From contig MJGA01000016.1 in the NCBI GenBank assembly GCA_001910725.1, forward strand, positions 620,001 to 684,000: a stretch of DNA of 64,000 nucleotides, given 5' to 3'. Positions within the stretch are counted from its first letter, which is position 1, and every line of letters starts with the position of its first letter. Below are positions 60,501-64,000 of this stretch, in pieces. The notes below the pieces were generated by a model. That model was not told the DNA's origin, ran no database searches, and saw nothing but the letters and a program-made list of their open reading frames with translations. The translations under genes and the position numbers were made by a program. This DNA is from Phanerodontia chrysosporium (lineage: Eukaryota > Basidiomycota > Agaricomycetes > Polyporales > Phanerochaetaceae).

Positions 60501-60898
60501 GGTGTCCATCGGTAGTTGGGTACAAATTTCTCGAGAGCAGATTCGCTTTCTTCCGGAGGAAATACATAGTCCTTGACTCTTCTAAACCAAGAGCGTTCAG
60601 TGCTCATGCCTGTGTCACTTCGACTAACCGAGGACGAGAAGAAGGTATCGTCGGTCGCAGAGCCTAGTCGGTGCAATCGTCTCTGAGGGTCGGCCAAGGG
60701 ATCGTAAGAATCACCGTCTTCATTGTCTTCATCGTGGCCGTCCACGTCCCCCGCATCTGTCTGGCCATTGTCCGTGGCGTCTTCGGTGTCCTCCTCTCCG
60801 CTCTTCTCGTGGTGGCCCTTCTCTGGATCCCGCACTCTACTCTGCGGTCGCAGGATCGAGAAGAGATGCAGGGCCGACAGAATGACAGGTAGTCCCAT
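57529..60898 (-). CDS. TOK1: TOK-type two-pore outward-rectifying potassium channel
   Basis: TOK channels are fungal plasma-membrane K+ channels with eight spans and two pores. N-terminal spans include 'WTPIISGVVVPFALLLEIPG', 'LDVGLALSMFCGLIANICLV' and 'VINIIAVTVFGVE'. Pore 1 is 'YFTVVTIETIGFGDITPIN' (GFGD filter). A loop of about 300 residues, charged and His-rich, separates it from the last spans. Pore 2 is 'FMAFTTTGYGDFAPASPAG' (GYGD), followed by 'FVVWALMGVATMTILIS' and a coiled-coil-like cytosolic tail ('AVKKFRERENQHTQTL'). Many short introns. One base seems missing in the loop near 58942-58951, between 'GAYADAG' and 'QRAGSVSQDEEK'. The start is uncertain: ATG 60898 lies downstream of a TATA-like ataaata; an in-frame ATG at 61111 would add 71 residues. 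Confidence 0.87.
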
Positions 60899-60974
60899 CA
60901 GCCAATGCGGGTGTCGAGGTGCGCGAATATTGCCTGCATGAAGTGGATCCGGTTCAAGTGACGTACTTGACGAG

Positions 60975-60982
60975 TATTTATG
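60975..60982 (-). promoter_or_regulatory. Possible TATA-like element for the TOK gene
   Basis: The minus strand reads cataaata about 80 bases upstream of ATG 60898. If the true start is 61111, this element is inside the coding sequence and meaningless. Weak call. Confidence 0.3.
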
Positions 60983-61237
60983 GGCACCGCTAGACGGCGA
61001 TATCGCGTGTACAGCCCGCGGGAGTGGGACAATGTTCTGCGCAGGCGAGAGATGGTCTAAGGCAGAGTCCAAGTTGCATTGCGAGGCATGCCAGCAGCGG
61101 GCACCAAGCAAGACCTCGGGTCAGCTTCTGGGAGGGCTCAAGGACCCACGCTTATGTAAGCCGCGTAATACCGTATTTGGGAGGGGAGGGCACTCTTGGC
61201 GAGAGAACCTTGCCTCTGCTCTCCAGTCCCGTCCACG

Positions 61238-61985
61238 ATGTCCGCTCTCCAGAAATACCAGACCGAACTCATCGAACATGGCATGGCTGTGGGTGCTCTG
61301 AAGTTTGGCACCTTCACCCTCAAATCCGGCCGGTTCGTCTGCACCCAGCTCGCGCACGGGACATAACCTCATCGCCCGTATCAGGAGCTCTCCCTACTTC
61401 TTCAACGCTGGATTGCTCGCTGATGGGCCCGTTCTTGACACCCTGTGCTCTGCCTACGCGACGACCATCGCCGACTCCCTCAAAGCTGCTGCTGCAGGCT
61501 CTCCTGGTCTGCCAGAGTTTGACATCCTTTTCGGCCCTGCTTACAAGGGTATCCCCTTCGCCGCCTGCACTGCCCTGCTTCTCCATCGTGACCACAAGAT
61601 TGACGTGGGATATGCTTACGATAGGAAGGAGGCAAAGGACCATGGCGAGGGCGGTGTCATGGTCGGTGCCCCGGTGAAGGGGAAGAAGGTCCTGGTCCTC
61701 GACGATGTCGCGACTGCGGGAACCGCGATCAGGCAGGCCATGGACACCGTGCGTAAGGAGGGCGGCGAGGTCGTCGGAGCGGTGTTGATGCTGGACAGGG
61801 AAGAGGTCGGCAAGAACGGCGAGAGCACCATCGCCGAGATCGAGAAACTGGTCGGCGGAGAGGGTCGCGTCCCTACCATCCTCAAGATGAAGCACCTCAT
61901 GACTTGGCTGGAGCAGAAAGGCAAGACGCAAGAGCTCGAGAGCATGCAGGCGTACCGGGACCAATACGGGGTGAAGAGCGCGTAA
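61238..61985 (+). CDS. URA5: Orotate phosphoribosyltransferase
   Basis: OPRT converts orotate and PRPP to OMP, the fifth step of pyrimidine synthesis. Start ATG 61238 ('MSALQKYQTELIEHGMAVGA', then 'LKFGTFTLKSGR'). A single 50-nt intron lies after SGR. Then come 'SSPYFFNAGLLADGPV', 'FDILFGPAYKGIPFAACTAL', 'YDRKEAKDHGEGGVMVG' and the PRPP-binding 'VLVLDDVATAGTAIRQAMD'. The C-terminus is 'MQAYRDQYGVKSA'. Length and motifs fit fungal Ura5. The frame is intact. It is divergent to the TOK channel gene. Confidence 0.96.
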
Positions 61986-62243
61986 ACTCAATGCGACGTT
62001 TATGCTAGAGGTGGTTGTCTTTGGTGGAAAAATGACAAAGTAGCTCCTGTTACCGCACAACAGTAGACACTACGCGTGCGCACGAGATGTACAGTAGAGA
62101 TTTAGGTTGTGAATTTAGAGCACAGTCTTGCCCGAGACCGCGCGATATATGCGTGCACGTGACATCATTTACAGCTGCATCGCTTGCAATTGCCTGCAGC
62201 GACTCGACGACGAGGACCTCTCATTCCCCTTCACCACATTATC

Positions 62244-64000
62244 ATGCCTCCAGCGGGAATACCAGCAAAGCGTGCCTTGCCATCCAAGGAAGCATCACTC
62301 TTCAAGGAGTTGCTGAATCTGTATGAAACGCGGCAACTCAAGAAGGCACAGAAGACTGCTGACCAGATTCTCAAGAAATTCCCCGAGCATGGAGGTATGC
62401 GGGTGCAATCGCTTCTAAACATCTATCTCATGAACGCTACTCGGCCTCAGAGACGCTATGCATGAAGGGGCTCGTTCTTACGCATATGGGCCGGCGCGAG
62501 GAGGGCCTCGAGCTCGTCAAGAAAGGTGTCCGTCTCGACCTCACGTCGCATATTGTCTGGCACGTATTCGGCCTGATTCAGAAGGGGGAAAAGAAGTATG
62601 AGGAGGCTCTCAAGTCCTACACCCAGGCCCTGAAGTACGACAAGGTGCGTGCCACAGGCATGCCGCAGCGTACGCGTACGCTCACCGAAATGCGCAGGAG
62701 AACCTGAACATCCTCAGGGACGCCGCCCACTTGCAGACGCAGCTGCGGCAGTACGATGGTCTCGTCGAGACGCGGCACACGTTGCTCAGGTTGCGCCCGA
62801 ACCTACGCTCGAACTGGCTCGGCCTCGCGGTCGCATACCACCTGAACGGCCAGCTTGGAGAGGCAAAGAAGGTGCTCGAGCACTACGAGGCGTCGCTCAA
62901 GGTGCGTGCGCCACGCACGGTCCCGGAAAGCGGTGCCACATGTATATACAGAATATCCCAGATTACGACGTCGAGCACTCGGAGGTCCTGCTCTACCACG
63001 TGCGCGTCCTCGAAGACCTCGGCGAGCTGAACGAGGCCCTCAGCCTCCTCGATGTCAGCGCGAAGTCGCGTGCCATTATCGATCGGGTCTCGATCATGGA
63101 GTTCAGAGGTATGCCATTCCTCCTCGTCAATGCTGGCGCGTTACTTGCTGAACTGACCACCCGCTAGCACGTATACTGTCGAAGCTCAACCTGAATGATG
63201 ACGCAGAGCAGACATGGCAAGCGCTGATTGAACAGAACCCGGACAAGTACGATTACTACAAGGGCTACCTGTCCAACCGCGGAGTAGACCTCGGTATGTA
63301 TGGACGTTCACGCCGGTGCTTTCTCCTGACTCATTCTGTAGACAACATCACCGACGAGACACGTCCAAAGGCACTAGAGGTCTTGAAGAGCTTCTCCACG
63401 CAGCTACCACGTGCAGCCGCCCCGCGCCGGTTAGCATTGGCCGTTGCTACAGGTTTGTTCTTGAATGCAAGATGTATTTGAGATTGTACTAATGGAGTGT
63501 AACAGGCGATGAGTTCAAGGAGCTTGCACAACCTTACCTTATCTCCGGCCTGCAGAGAAACATCCCCTCACTGTTCGCGGACATCAAGTCGCTCTATCGC
63601 GACCCTCAAAAACTCTCTGTGATCGCCTCGATCGCGGAGGCCCACCTCGCGCATTTGAAGTCGCAGGAGCAGCCGAAGCCGGACGAAGCGGAGCCGCCAA
63701 CGACATACCTGTGGACGCTGTACTTCCTTGCGCAGCACCACTCGCACATTGGGGCACACGCGCGCGCGCTCGAGCTGCTCGACGAGGCACTCTCGCACAC
63801 GCCCACGCTGCCGGACCTGCTCATGTTCAAGGGCCGCGTGCTCAAGCGGCTCGGCGACCCGTATGGCGCGGCGCGCTGCATGGACGAGGCGCGCGTCCTC
63901 GACCTCCAGGACCGCTTCCTGAATACTAAGTGCGGCAAGTACCGCCTCCGGGCAGGTATGAATGAGGAGGCGCAGGAAGTGTTTGGCCTGTTTACGAAAG
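62244..64000 (+). CDS. NAT1: NatA N-terminal acetyltransferase auxiliary subunit NAA15, 5' part
   Basis: NAA15/Nat1 is the ribosome-binding TPR scaffold of NatA, which acetylates N-terminal Ala, Ser, Thr and similar residues with catalytic Naa10. Start ATG 62244 ('MPPAGIPAKRALPSKEASLF'). TPR-like helices follow: 'LLNLYETRQLKKAQKTADQI', 'MKGLVLTHMGRREEGLELVK', 'VWHVFGLIQKGEKKYEEALK', 'NWLGLAVAYHLNGQLGEAKK', 'LLYHVRVLEDLGELNEALSL', 'DKYDYYKGYLSNRGVDL', 'TYLWTLYFLAQHHSHIGAHA'. Several in-phase introns of 50-60 nt. The gene runs off the right edge of the window. The frame is unbroken. Confidence 0.94.

Overview
This window reads as nuclear DNA of a basidiomycete mushroom-type fungus (Agaricomycetes, probably Polyporales-like). 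The evidence is dense genes on both strands, many 45-65 nt GT-AG introns, GC-rich coding exons, and families typical of that group: a FunK1 kinase, a CBM19-type secreted protein, a SREBP-type bHLH factor, a TOK potassium channel and an RNA-silencing RdRP. I support 25 protein genes and one tRNA. No CRISPR array, insertion sequence or intact transposon was seen. Layout, left to right: 1-589 is the 3' end of a mitochondrial ribosomal protein uS7 gene. 1171-6805 holds a very intron-rich Xaa-Pro aminopeptidase P and a class-3-like aldehyde dehydrogenase. 7923-24413 is framed by two RNA-silencing candidates on the same strand, an SDE3/MOV10-like helicase with extra C2H2 fingers and an RNA-dependent RNA polymerase. 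Between them lie, on the minus strand, a C2H2 protein, a secreted S28 peptidase and a C2H2+RING protein. 25135-33330 carries mostly membrane or secretory-pathway genes (an unknown membrane protein, SRP19/SEC65, two more unknown membrane proteins, a Ser/Thr-rich single-pass protein) plus tRNA-Val(UAC). 35342-40058 holds an APH-fold protein with an N-terminal Cys/His cluster and a FunK1 kinase, tail to tail. 41563-50215 has nuclear or chromatin-related and translation-related genes: a histidine protein methyltransferase (HPM1/METTL18) tail to tail with histone chaperone HIR1, a second C2H2+RING protein and a tandem PARP-type zinc-finger protein. 50851-64000 contains ribosomal protein eS26, a CBM19-type secreted protein, a SREBP homologue, a TOK channel, orotate phosphoribosyltransferase (URA5) and the 5' part of the NatA subunit NAA15. 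One technical feature colours the whole window. In at least nine otherwise well-conserved genes the reading frame breaks at a point where restoring one base, usually in a short G or C run, would resume the conserved protein, and every break has the same sign (one base short). Other genes (helicase, aminopeptidase, FunK1, HPM1, eS26, URA5, NAA15) read cleanly. I infer uncorrected one-base deletion errors in the assembly rather than many pseudogenes, but resequencing is needed to prove it. Gene extents below are from first to last coding base including introns; introns were placed by eye.
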